Shown here in pieces: positions 13,017 to 23,551 of a DNA stretch of 64,000 nt (position 1 is the first letter of the stretch; the number at the start of each line of letters is the position of its first letter). The stretch is from positions 1,692,501 to 1,756,500 of the forward strand of contig VCAZ01000030.1 in the NCBI GenBank assembly GCA_005784505.1, in the 5' to 3' direction. The notes under the pieces are model-generated. The model had not been told where the DNA came from and searched no databases. It saw only the letters and a program-made list of their open reading frames with translations. Source of the stretch: Bagarius yarrelli (lineage: Eukaryota; Chordata; Actinopteri; Siluriformes; Sisoridae). Position numbers and translations under genes: made by a program.

Positions 13017-13235
13017 CTGTCTTTGTAATGTTTGTATTGTTTATTGCACTGTGTTTCTGCACCAGGCTGCACACATGCACTTTATGTCTATCCTGTTTAG
13101 TGGCTCTTTGTTGTTTTGTGAAATTCTATGTTTTGTGTAGCACCGGGGGGTCCTAGAGAAACGTTATTTCATCTCACTGTGTACTGCATTCTGCTATATA
13201 TGGTTAAAATGACAATAAAGCTCCTTGAACTTGAA
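13017..13235 (+). mobile_element. Retroelement-like 3' end, copy 1
   Basis: A 220-bp stretch is nearly identical to 34300-34530. Both end in 'atgacaataaagctccttga' followed by ACTTGAA, a polyadenylation-signal-containing tail as at the 3' end of a non-LTR element. No reverse transcriptase is present. Confidence 0.7.
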
Positions 13236-13506
13236 ATTGGCCTGACAAGCAATTCTCCAAATACAGCTCTGTGACATGCTTGTTGGTGGATGTCAACCAA
13301 ACTGCAGAGTGTTTATATCGAATAATTATGCTCTATTAATGTAACATATATTAGTCTTTTAAGGATTTATAATTTTATTATTGCAAAATATTTTTGCCGG
13401 ATTTATATGTGAGCTTAGCATATGCTTAATCACAGTTTTTAAATACATGTTTGGGTCTTTAGTCCAACAATAAATGGGTGTTACAGAGGGGCAACATAAA
13501 TTTTGG

Positions 13507-13622
13507 GGGGCAAGGTGTTGAACTGATACCTGGAAGATTAATTGCCACTGCCGAGCCCCCGAGCAAGGCCCTTAATCCTCAGTTGCTCAGTTGTATAAAA
13601 GTCTGCCAAATGCTGTAAATGT
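13507..13622 (+). mobile_element. SINE, degraded copy
   Basis: Head weakly preserved; the body 'gagcaaggcccttaatcctc' and the tail 'tctgccaaatgctgtaaatg' match the common family. Confidence 0.75.
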
Positions 13623-15212
13623 TAACTACAAATAAATAATCATCTAGTTTACTTTAATGTTAAATGATTGTCTTATACATTTTACATTCTTAACAGCATT
13701 TCTAACTCTATTTGTTAGTAGTGATAAATAAATGTGAAGTATCTACTTTGGTTCCTTGTGTAGAGCTGTATACAATAGAATCTCAGTATGTGTGTTTTAA
13801 TACGGCCAGAACCACTGTCCATTCTACGCTGTTTTACAAAAATATAGCAAAGCATCTGACCCAACAGATTTGTTTAATTCACCACAAATAAAAAAAGTGC
13901 CCTGAGCGTAGCTCCATAGGTAAGGTAAAAATCAACAGAAAGACAAGATTCAGAACCATTATTGTTCCTTTGATTTCCACTATTAATAATCAAACATCAT
14001 TTCTATACTTTAAACTTTGATTAAATAGGCCGTCTAGATGCATACCTTCTAGTAAAAAGAATTTTTAACCCTATAAGTTTGATTTAGAGTTATTAATCAT
14101 TTTGATTTTTAATGTGAACAAATATACACTACCTTGGGAATGAAACTAAAATGATAATCTGTCACCAGGAAGTGGTTCAGTTGGGATATTAGAGGCAATC
14201 CATCAGATGTAGTTTAGGGATTCTTTTAGCCTGCCTTTAATAAGATTAGTTTTGGCACAGAGGTCAGTCACCTGTCGTGCTTAACTGCTTGTTATGAATT
14301 ATGAGGCATAAGCATATGGGCTGACATGATGTATAGACTGAATGAACATACTAATGACAGATACAAAATCTACAGGTGGACACAAATGTAAAAAAAAGTC
14401 CACATCAGTTTTATCGGAGGCTTTACATTTATAAATTTTGATCTTAGGGCTGAGAGATATGTATCAGGTTCTGAAACCGCATCTAAAAGCAATCTGTAAC
14501 GAGGCCACGCTATGCAATATATTATCCAACATATAAAATATTCTATAATATGCAGGTTATATTTTTTCAAGCATTTTGTATTAATTACTTCACAGGGATA
14601 CCTGTTTATAAGTCTATAAATGTTGACTGCCTATATAAAGTAAGTAAATAAATAAGCTTCTGGTGTTTGTCTGTCTGCATAATACAATAACGTTTAAAGA
14701 TGTTGTAAATATATATAAATTGTTTTGTTTAAGAAATATGATTTCACCATTCATAGATTACATAATCACAGTAATACTTCCATTTGGGATTCACAGGCTC
14801 TTTCTATACTTTAACGAAACTGGAGGTAGATAGGCAGAGAATGATGGAGGGCTCTGTTTGTTCTCTTGCAGAGGCAGTGTTGTTCTCTCAGGTTTCAGCA
14901 TAGCTGCACCTCTCAGCAGCAGATAATAAGCTTAGCTGCTCTTGCTTGCGTACATCAGTGCACAGGGGTCAGTTTCTGGATTAACACACCCTGCTTACAA
15001 CTTATACAGCAATCTATGTGTTTGTTCTCCATGTTTTTTTTTTTTTTACTTATGTACACTTTTTAATTAGCACTTAAAATGTACCAAGAAACAAGCTGCG
15101 AGTTATGAGCAGGAGGAGGTAAAGCTGGAAAAGGGAACTTAAGTGGGTGAGACTCCCACTCATTCAGGCATCAGGAGAGGGGCTTGCCCCATACACTCAA
15201 CAAAACAACCTT

Positions 15213-17120
15213 ATGCTACTCACTAATAACAAGGTCTCTGATGATGGGAGCTCAGCACAGTCCCTTCGTGAGGGGCAAGCCATGGTGGACTCCCTTACAA
15301 AGGTGGGATACAAATAGATTGACATTCCTTAATTTCATTGTCTGTAAAAATTTACCGTACATTCATTTACCTTGGCCGTTGTTTGTGATTATGTTTATTT
15401 ATCAGGTTATTATTTGTGCAGGATAATAAAGTGTTTAAACAAACATTTAAGAGATTTTTTTAAATAAAAATAGTTTTCGGTTAAATATAATATTTGCTTA
15501 TTTTTACCCACTTTTTTGCCTTTATTTTCTTATATGCAAAGCAGAAATGTTGCCATACAAGCATCTTAAAATAACACAATATTTAGCCTTAAAACAAGTA
15601 AGCACTATATCCGTAAAGGGGTGCTGTATGGCCTGGAGCATAATTATTTCTACTGTGGGTAAAAATTTATAGGTGATTTGTAGTTTTGAACCGTTACAAA
15701 CTAAAATAACTGTTTGACGACAATTTTCTTATGCCAAGAAATAATGACAAAAATGTTTTATTTTTATATATAGTGCTTCTCTGCTCTGTGTTATCAGTAT
15801 GTGGAGCTCTGAGATATTGCCCAGGGCCTTAATACTCATCCTAAAATAGCCCTCTTATGAAAAGTAGATTATGGGTAATATTTGTGGCTATGCAAATGAT
15901 ACAGCTATTTGCAATATAATAGAATTTTCAAGAAAATTATATTCAGTTTAGTTTTTGGTTTGCTTGATAAAGACATACAAAGCTTTAATGACTTGCCTAT
16001 GAATATTTGTGCTGTTAGGATGTAATAGATTCTTGCCAGTTCTCCATACCAAACCAATAAACATTATTTTTCATTCAAAATGGTAGTTCTTATTGATCAA
16101 GTTTAAAACAATGCTTTTACAAAGAAGTCAAATTAGGATTTCACTTTTTTCATTCATATGTTGATAAAACGCTTTCATTTCTGTTTTAAATGTTTTCTGA
16201 TTTTATAGGTGGTGGCATGTCATCGGCACCTGGCTTCCTGTCTTGGTGGCTGCACAGACAGTGACAGTCTGCGCTGCGATCTCCAGCAGACACGTGAGCG
16301 TGCTCAGACTCTCACACTGTCCTGTCGTAACCACCTAACAGCCCGACTGAGGGACAAAACCCTTTCTGATGAGGAAAGAAAGGCAACGGAGCTGCAGTGG
16401 GTAGCCTTCTCTTCGTGCTTGGAGCTTTTTTATGCAGACTTGTGCAAAGTATATCACATGTGCAGCTGTTTCTCACTGGCCAACAACAGTGTCACGGTAC
16501 AGACAGGCATGCAGGGTGAGCACCGATCTCTGCACTGAAACATATTATTCATTATACTTACAATACTTTTCATAATACTTTTATTTTAAAACTTTGTACA
16601 TTATATATTATTTTTAACAAAATATTTTTAGTCGATTTCTGGGCTATGTAGTTCTGACTTCTGCCCCCAAATTTCACAAATTACACATAAAGCATACTTT
16701 TATTTTTACCTTGTTTACACTAATATACACAAAAATAATTGCATATAACATGTAGGAGGGACATCAGAAGTTGCAGCTCGAGCTCTGAGTGTACCTGATC
16801 TGCAGCAGAAGCATGGAGAGCAGACAGCCAGTATGGAGGGCCTTGAGCAAAACCAGCTGGAGCAGGAGATTGCACAGGTTAACCACACGCTGGAAGACAT
16901 GGAGATGAAGGTGAATGTGCTGCGCTGGACAGTGGAAGCACAAGGCCCTAAGTACAGTGACCCAGACAGCACTGACAGCGCTTCATTGGGGCTCCTGTGC
17001 ACCGATGAGGAAGCACAAGCACGATTCTGTGACCGGAGTCAGATGTTTGGGGTGATGCTGCTAGCTGGTGTGGCAGTCATTGCTGTAGCGTTGTCAATTT
17101 GTGTGATTTTCTTGGTCTGA
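15213..17120 (+). CDS. rgs9bp: Regulator of G-protein signalling 9-binding protein (R9AP)
   Basis: R9AP is a SNARE-like membrane anchor for the RGS9-1/Gbeta5 complex in photoreceptor outer segments, where it speeds transducin shut-off. Three exons: 15213-15302, 16209-16515 and 16756-17120 (762 nt, 253 aa). Exon 1 encodes ...REGQAMVDSLTK, aligning with the human N-terminal CKALLDGLNK segment, and joins in phase to VVACHRHLASCLGGCTDSDSLR. Further landmarks: LQWVAFSSCLELFYADLCKV, EVAARALSVPDL, LEDMEMKVNVLRWTVEAQ (the last two closely match human RGS9BP), and a C-terminal hydrophobic anchor of about 23 residues ending ICVIFLV. The ATG at 15213 is inferred; the frame is open upstream. RGS7BP is the alternative but matches less well and lacks the MEMKVNV...RWTV motif. 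Confidence 0.88.
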
Positions 17121-17530
17121 AGCCACCCTGTTTGGAAAGCCTTGAAATCTATACCATTTACCTAAGCCAACACTGACTGTGGGGTCTTTTCACAAATTGA
17201 AATCTGAATTTAAGAGACATTTACTTCTACGTTTTAGATATGTAAAAATGTATGTAAATCTCCATAATATTATGATTTTGCAAACAGTGAAGATAATTGT
17301 ACTTGATATTTGTTATTTTTAGAAACATAGCATTAGCTAATTTTTGGTTAATCTTGCATGCTTATCAACGTCATTGTGCTTAAATCAACACAATATTTAT
17401 TACGGCTAGGAGTGTAATTACTGAGAAATAATGTAATAATTATGACTAAAAGGACTTTATAACTGTATAAGTGTTTATATGTCCTAATGTTGCAGTAGCC
17501 AAAGACACCACACATGTGTATGACTTTTTT

Positions 17531-17533
<3 letters not shown>

Positions 17534-17578
<45 letters not shown>
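17534..17578. repeat. (GA)n microsatellite in the rgs9bp 3' region
   Basis: About 22 uninterrupted GA units, 410 bp after the rgs9bp stop. Confidence 0.95.
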
Positions 17579-17581
<3 letters not shown>

Positions 17582-18790
17582 TATTCCAAATTTGAAAATG
17601 ATTGCTGTACTCAGACTTATTATTTAGTTTCTGTCTTTTAGCATATAATTTATGATCAAATTAATTTGTCAGGCATTTATATGTCAGCAACTGGAGTCCA
17701 GCTATTTTAGTGTGGGTATTATTTTACAAGAGAGACATTTATTTTTTTCTCCCCTCACTACAAATCCATGTGTATGATACAAAATACTTTTACATTACAA
17801 TTTCTTTTGCTGTGGAAATTCCCTGGCAATTTTGTTGTATAAAGTTCTGTAATTTTAGATTAAATGTTAATTTAATATTAAATTTGATATTAAAAAAAAA
17901 TAAGGTTTGTCTGCCTGTAATGTAGTTGAAATTTAGATATATTGGAATATCAGGCAATCTTAGCAATCTGTAAAGTTATAACAATAACTGGTTATTAGCT
18001 TCTACTTCAACAAACTAAGAAATATAAAGGAAGATCTGAACATTCAGTTTACAAAGAAAATAAAATTAGTACTGCTTTTAACACTAAATTAATTTTAAAA
18101 AGCAATAAATGTTTAAATATATTCGATGAGCAGTAACAAGGAATTCGATGTATGGAGAGAGAGACTGTCAGGTAGGTTCTATTTGTCATCATTTCCTTTA
18201 AAGCTTGGTTTAATGGTTGGGTCGTTTGGTGTTAACACATTTCTCAGCATACATCTGGCAGCCTCAGTTGTCAGCTGTTCAGTGTAGGTAAGCCTGTGCC
18301 AACAGCAGCTTCTTCCAGCTTTCTGTCCTTAGCTGGCAGATGTGAGAGCCGATGTGGTTTTCTGCTCATGTGACTGAAGGTAGAACATGTTTTGTGCATT
18401 CTCAGATTTTTTTCCTGTTACTGAGTTACTGTAGGGTTTCTGTTAGCAAGAACCAGTTTGCAAATCCTATTTTGTCCTCCTCATCCAGAAGACATTTGGA
18501 AAAATGGGGAAAATCCCTTCTTGTTTCAATCCCATGAATAATCATCATGTGATGTATGTTATCAAAACAGTGCAAATTTAAAGTTAGATAAAGTTTACTC
18601 AGAGCAAGTGCAATTGATAACAACAAGGCATAATGTTTTTTATTAAGTCAGTAAAGCTACTTAAAGCACTTGAAAAGTGCTGCATCGCTGCCTTACGCCT
18701 TTTTTGAATATGACAAGTTGTCGTTACCGCGGGCATCGTTGTCGTTGGACGTCGTATGTCATTAGATAGTAAAGTGTACATTGTATGTGT
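17579..18790. other. Intergenic, nothing recognised
   Basis: AT-rich sequence with only short chance ORFs. No family match or repeat structure is visible. Confidence 0.5.
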
Positions 18791-18796
18791 ACTGTA

Positions 18797-18985
18797 GGGG
18801 AAGTGGTAGCACAGTAGTTAAGGCGTTGGACTGCTAATTGGAAGCAACTGGTTTGATTCCCACCACCACCAAACTGCACATCCGGGCCCCATGTACAAGG
18901 CCCTTAACCCGTAATTGTATAAAAGAGATAAATGGAAGTCGCTCTGGATAAGGATATGGGTGTCTGCCAAATGCTGTAAATTTAT
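18797..18985 (+). mobile_element. tRNA-derived SINE
   Basis: Box A region (gtggtagcacagtagttaag), box B (ggtttgattccca), body and 'gtcgctctggataaggatat' tail are all present. Confidence 0.85.
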
Positions 18986-18991
18986 GTTAAC

Positions 18992-19074
18992 AATTATCCA
19001 GAGGGACTTACATTTATCTCCTATATACAACTGAGCAATTGGGGGTTAAGGGCCTTGCTTAGGGGCCCAGCAGT
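18992..19074 (-). mobile_element. SINE fragment, inverted next to the previous copy
   Basis: Tail and body of the common SINE in reverse orientation (ttatccagagggacttacat ... ttaagggccttgctta), tail to tail with the copy at 18797-18985. Confidence 0.75.
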
Positions 19075-19156
19075 GACGTAAATGTAAATGTAAAAGAAGT
19101 ATTAAGTCATGGGGGAACTTTATAAAACGCACTATATCGGTCAAAGGTCTTTAAAG

Positions 19157-19170
19157 CCACCTAGTGGCAG
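19157..19170. promoter_or_regulatory. CTCF-like motif
   Basis: CCACCTAGTGGCAG resembles the reverse form of the CTCF core. It lies 259 bp before the heptad-repeat ORF. The motif match alone is weak evidence. Confidence 0.25.
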
Positions 19171-19428
19171 AGGCGCAGTACACGAAAACCGTCAGCGCCA
19201 CCGCAACTAACAGAAACGTGAAGTAAAATAATTTAAAAGCTAAATAAAAAAAAGCATCATCGGCGGTTTTTGAACAAAAAACACGTGATCAGGGCCAGCG
19301 ATTTTTTTTTTTTTGTTCCATGGTAACGTTTTACTATGCGGCTACAAAGAGACAGTGACGTATGAATAGCAAACGATGTTCTGAGATATTGTGAATAAAT
19401 TTATACTGTATTTATACATGTTAATGCA

Positions 19429-21405
19429 ATGACAGAGTTTGATAAGGATCATATACAGCTGCGGAAGCTGCTGGAAAAAGACAGAATGCTGAAAACCATT
19501 CAAGGGAAGAACGAGGAGATGAACAGAAAGATAAGTGAGCTCAAAGAGTACATAGACAGACTTAAAAATCTCATCTGTACGGGGACTGAGGGTAATAGTT
19601 TTCATGTAGAAATGCAGAAAGCTATGGTAGGATTTGAGAAGGACAAAGAGGAGACAGAGGTGACCATGTTTAAGAATTTTATGAAGTGTATAATGAATTT
19701 GAAACAAACTCAAGCTCAGACATATAAAGAAAAAGGGATGGAGCTAGAGAGCAAGAAATGTGCTGAAGATGTCCTGGAAAACCGAGAGATAGAGACCTGC
19801 TTGATGGAGCATGGATGCTTGTGTCTGCAGAAGTTAAAAGAAAGAGACGGCAAGGTGGAAAAAATGCAAGCTGTAAAAAAGGACAAGGTCAGAAAAATGC
19901 TAAAGCACGATAAAGAAGAATATAGTCTGAAAGATCTCACAAAGTTAGATGTTTTGATAGAAGAAATGCAGCAAGATATAAGAGAAATTAAGAAGGAGGA
20001 CAAAAAGCAAGAAAGCGATCACCCTGCTGTTACTGAGCATCTGATGTTACAGATTGAGAATCTGCAACAAGCCCAGATAAAAGAGATGAGAGAGCAGTAC
20101 ATGTTTGTGCTACAAAAGTTAAAGAAAGAGAACGATTGTTTAAAGAAAGTCAAAGAGAGTTTACAGAAAGAAAAGGAGAGCCTGGAGGAAGAAACAGAGA
20201 TCCTAAAGAAAGAGAAAGAGAGCTTAATCAAAGGGATGGGAAGCTTGATGAAAGAAAAATGTTGTTTGGAGAAAGGAAAAGAGATCTTAAAGAAAGAAAA
20301 TGGGAGCCTAAAAGAAGAGAAAACAGCCTTGGGGGAAGAAAAAGAGAGCTTAAAGATAGAGAAAGAGAGTTTAAAGAAAATAAGAGAGGGCTTGGAGAAA
20401 GAGATAGAAAACTTTAGGAAAGAGAAAGAGAGCTTGGAGATAGGAAAGATATGCTTGGAGAGAGGGAAAGAAAGAATGGAGAAAGAAAGAAAAAGCTTAG
20501 ACAAAGAAAACGAAAGACTGATTAAATATAGAAGGGGGTTGGAGAAAGGAAACGAGAGCATGGAGAAATGGAAAGAGAGTTTAGGAAAATGGAAAGAAAG
20601 TTTGATGAAAGAGAAAGAGATATTGAAGATAGACAGAGAGCGCTTTGAGCATGAGAAAAAGAGCCTGGAGAAAGAGAAGGAAAGCTTGAGTAATTATAAG
20701 AGGGGCTTGGAGAATGATGAAGAGAGCATAGAAAAATGGAAAGAAAACTTAGAGAATTTGAAAGAGTGCTTGGAGAAAGGGAAAGAAAGCTTAAGAAAAG
20801 AGAAAGAAAGCCTAAAGGAAGAGAAGGGGCGCTTGAGAGAGGAGCAGGAGAGATTGAAGAAAGACCAAATGATCTTACAGAACGAGAAAGAAAGCTTAGA
20901 TGAGGAGAAAGAGAGCTTGAAGGAAAGCAAACAAAGCTTGGAGAATGAGAAAGAAAGCTTAGAGAAAGCAAAAGAGAGCATAGAAAAACGAAAAGAGAGC
21001 TTAAGGAAAGAAAAAGAGAGCGTAAAGAGAAAAGAAGAGAGCATGGAGAAAGAGAAAGAGAGCTTGGAGATAGAAAAAGAGAGCTTGGAGATAGAGAAAA
21101 AAAGCTTGAAGAAAGAAAGAGAGAGCTTGGAAAAATTCAAAGAGTGCTTGGAGAAAGGGAAAGAGAGCTTGGTTAAAGAGAAAGAAAGCTTGGAGAGTGA
21201 GAAAGAGAGCTTAGAGAACGAGGAGGAAAGCCTAAGGAAATATGGAAGGGGCTTGGAGAAAGAGAAAGAGAGCCTAGAGAAAAGGAACGAGAGTTTAAGG
21301 AAAGAGAAAGAGAGGTTAAAGAGAAAAAAACTAAGTTTGGAAAAAGAGAAAGAGAGCTTGGAAAAAGAAAAAGAGAGCATGGAAAACTTGAAAAAGTGTT
21401 TGTAG
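19429..21405 (+). CDS. Intronless 658-aa heptad-repeat (KEKESLE-type) protein, function unknown
   Basis: A single uninterrupted frame from ATG at 19429 to TAG. Residues 1-230 are non-repetitive but helical and charged, with six cysteines (for example ETCLMEHGCLCLQKLKERD). From about residue 231 to the end there are roughly 61 copies of a seven-residue unit close to K-E-K-E-S-L-E, encoded by a drifting 21-bp DNA repeat. Only one strong hydrophobic residue (Leu) occurs per heptad, so it may form a long single alpha-helix or weak coiled coil rather than a classic a/d dimer. No signal peptide or membrane segment is seen. A minimal 'atgcaatga' ORF overlaps the start codon. All six frames are rather open because 21 is a multiple of three; I chose this frame since it is the longest, begins with ordinary unrepeated sequence and gives a chemically coherent protein. 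Whether it is expressed cannot be told, and I recognise no family. Confidence 0.55.
   Translation: MTEFDKDHIQLRKLLEKDRMLKTIQGKNEEMNRKISELKEYIDRLKNLICTGTEGNSFHVEMQKAMVGFEKDKEETEVTMFKNFMKCIMNLKQTQAQTYKEKGMELESKKCAEDVLENREIETCLMEHGCLCLQKLKERDGKVEKMQAVKKDKVRKMLKHDKEEYSLKDLTKLDVLIEEMQQDIREIKKEDKKQESDHPAVTEHLMLQIENLQQAQIKEMREQYMFVLQKLKKENDCLKKVKESLQKEKESLEEETEILKKEKESLIKGMGSLMKEKCCLEKGKEILKKENGSLKEEKTALGEEKESLKIEKESLKKIREGLEKEIENFRKEKESLEIGKICLERGKERMEKERKSLDKENERLIKYRRGLEKGNESMEKWKESLGKWKESLMKEKEILKIDRERFEHEKKSLEKEKESLSNYKRGLENDEESIEKWKENLENLKECLEKGKESLRKEKESLKEEKGRLREEQERLKKDQMILQNEKESLDEEKESLKESKQSLENEKESLEKAKESIEKRKESLRKEKESVKRKEESMEKEKESLEIEKESLEIEKKSLKKERESLEKFKECLEKGKESLVKEKESLESEKESLENEEESLRKYGRGLEKEKESLEKRNESLRKEKERLKRKKLSLEKEKESLEKEKESMENLKKCL
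20119..21400 (+). repeat. Degenerate 21-bp coding minisatellite
   Basis: About 61 units of 21 bp, consensus near 'aaagagaaagagagcttgga' plus one base, with substitutions but almost no length changes, so the reading frame is kept throughout. That is unusual for a non-coding satellite. Confidence 0.85.
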
Positions 21406-21660
21406 AAAGGCAGATTGAAGAATGGGGAAGCGCACTTAGAGAAAACAAAACAAAAAAAAATAAAGAATAATATGAAATATAGCCTGAAGAAATCCTACAC
21501 ATGGATGAAAGGCTTAAAGATATCTTGGAGAAAGAGAGTTTGGAGAATAAGTGCGAGAACCAGAAGAAAGTGACTGAGAGCTGGGAGTTCATTCTGGAAC
21601 TAGTTGGGATGCAGATATGCAGAGTGAAGAGCTGATAGATCAAGATAAACAAGAGGAGGA
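21406..21660 (+). pseudogene. Broken continuation of the heptad-repeat ORF
   Basis: After the TAG the same purine-rich coding-like sequence goes on with stops. At 21500-21633 one frame again reads a coherent stretch (MDERLKDILEKESLENKC, then QKKVTESWEFILELVGMQ) before stopping. This suggests either a longer ancestral protein now truncated, or a second exon of the gene. Confidence 0.4.
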
Positions 21661-21664
21661 TAAA

Positions 21665-21788
21665 AGTGGTAGCTCAATTGTTATGGTGTTGGACTACAGA
21701 TCAGAAGATCATGGGTTTGATTCTCATCACCACCCAACTGCCACCACTTGAGCAAGGCCTTTAACCCTCAACTGCACAAAAGAGCGAG
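21665..21788 (+). mobile_element. SINE inserted in the heptad-repeat locus
   Basis: Box A-like 'gtggtagctcaattgttatg', box B 'gggtttgattctcatcacca' and the 'gagcaaggcctttaaccctc' body are recognisable; the tail is missing. The insertion splits the repeat-bearing region. Confidence 0.75.
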
Positions 21789-21821
21789 AGCCTGAAAAAA
21801 ACAGGAAATATAAGGAACGGT

Positions 21822-21972
21822 TTGAAGAAAGAAAGGGAGGAATTGAAGAAAGACAACGAGAGCTTGGGGAAGGACAACGAGAGTTTGGGGAAGGACAATG
21901 AAAGCTTGAGGAAGGACAACGAGAGCTTGGGGGAGGACAATGAAAGCTTGGGGGAAGACAGCGAGAGCTTGG
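21822..21972 (+). repeat. Second 21-bp array (KDNESLG units)
   Basis: About six clean copies of a 21-bp unit encoding K-D-N-E-S-L-G/R, far more uniform than the first array. It belongs to a 63-codon frame starting at 21822. The uniformity suggests recent expansion. Confidence 0.8.
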
Positions 21973-22083
21973 TGCTTTCAATGGTCAGTAAGACTAAAAC
22001 ATCCTGCATTTAAACAATTCATAATCCAATAATAAAAATGACATTACATTCCAAAAACTTCACTCATTGTTCTTTCCTTTCAG

Positions 22084-22189
22084 AGTAGCCACCATTGTGT
22101 GCTTTGTGCAGACGTGGGATGGAAAGACCTATACAATGACTGGTGCCACTGAGAGTTACAAACAACAGGTTATTCCTTGTGCTAAGCAG
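22084..22189 (+). pseudogene. Relic kinesin motor exon (KIF9/KIF6-like P-loop exon)
   Basis: Between a good acceptor (ctttcag) and donor (cag|gtgata), the frame from 22085 reads VATIVCFVQTWDGKTYTMTG and then ATESYKQQVIPCAKQ. Kinesin-9 motors have a TxMCYGQTGAGKTYTM-type Walker A motif followed by GATENYK and ILPRALQ. Here the P-loop GQTGxGKT has become VQTWDGKT, losing two glycines, and no other motor exon was found nearby. I read it as a decayed exon copy, though it might be a terminal exon captured by the upstream repeat gene. Confidence 0.6.
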
Positions 22190-22646
22190 GTGATATAATA
22201 TTTTATTAATATATAATGTATACAAGGTAAATTACAACAGGATGAGCAGATTTAGTCCTAAAGATATACCACAATAATTCTGTAAATCTTCTTCTGCCTC
22301 TGTCTGCCATCGCCAAACCCTCGTCTTATGCTTTGCCCTGATCCAGACGCTTCTATCCTTCTTATTCCTTTTCATAAAACAAATCTTAGTAAGTACTCCT
22401 TTAGTCTATCATGCAGAAGTTATGGAATAGACAGTTATAATAGAGAGTTTTTCTGTACTGGATCAGTCTTGTGTAGCAAGTATAATGCACAATGTACAGC
22501 TAAAGGCTAGCAGAGTGTTAATATTCTAGTTTAGGAAATGTTATTCGGGATTTGACCTATTTTTGCCAACCACATAAGGGGTTAATATGCAGTGTAATTA
22601 TCCAGATCTTGTGATGCTTATTTCAGACTTGAAAGGGCCTTTATGT

Positions 22647-22717
22647 GCATAAAAAGACATTCAAGTCACACTTGGACAGTCTCAGTACGCAGCCTATTGA
22701 GGAACCAGCTTTAATCG
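22647..22717 (+). promoter_or_regulatory. Possible promoter and 5' UTR exon of the LRR gene
   Basis: A TATA-like 'gcataaaaag' at 22647-22656 is followed at normal spacing by 'cagtctcagtacgc' and a donor-like 'aatcg|gtaagc' at 22717/22718. No other candidate first exon is visible before the ATG at 23552. This is inference from motif spacing only. Confidence 0.3.
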
Positions 22718-23154
22718 GTAAGCAGACTGTATACTTATATATTTTATCCGATAGTTACTTAAATCCTTTTGTGTAGTGTATTAGTATGAAAAAGAAAGGG
22801 CATAATTCACCTTTAGTGAATAACTTATTTTATAAAGCTTATATATAATAAATATTATTCTTGTGGATAACACACTACATGATAGATTTTAGAAAGTGAA
22901 TCATGCGACTCGTGCTGATTCCTACAGACAGAAAAACGGGAAGATTTAAATAAGGAGTTTTAGATTGTAAGATTAAATGCATGTAGTGTGCTATGTTTGT
23001 TCGTTTAATCTCTACAAATAATTTAAGGTTTGCTAATATTAGTTTGACACGTTTGTACATGTCATACATATACAAAATAAGTATCAATGCTTTGGTTTCA
23101 GTTTCTCACACTAAATCTTTACTTACTTTCTTTGCATATGACCAAAAGCAATAA

Positions 23155-23177
23155 ACACACACACACACACACACACA
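23155..23177. repeat. (CA)n microsatellite
   Basis: Eleven CA units upstream of the LRR gene. Confidence 0.9.
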
Positions 23178-23551
23178 ATTAAATTCTACCTCATGAATGG
23201 GCAATACCACTGTGCATTCTAAATAAGTAAAATGTTGTGTTATACTGTATTGTGTATTTGTTTTTGTCAATTATTTTCTTTTATTTTAAAATTTAATCAT
23301 CATTTTACTTTTTGCACTATTGTTGTTGAGAGCAACTAAAGTGTAGTTGTACTCCCCATGTGCAATGACAATAAAGACTATTTTTTGCAAACATCACAAT
23401 ATAATGTCTGTTTAGAAGTCAGAATGTTTAGAATAGCTTTATAGTAACATTTCTGAAGATATTTTGTTGTGCAAATTTGTGTAGGTTGTCTAGTCTGGTC
23501 TGGTCAGCTGATTAGCTGTCACCGTGTGATCTGGTGCCAAGAAATGAGCAT

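Noticed and set aside
20019..21652. Several long minus-strand and alternate-frame ORFs rich in S, F and L across the heptad repeat
   Set aside because: They are shadows of a 21-bp purine-rich repeat, which leaves all frames open; they have no unique sequence and no sensible starts.
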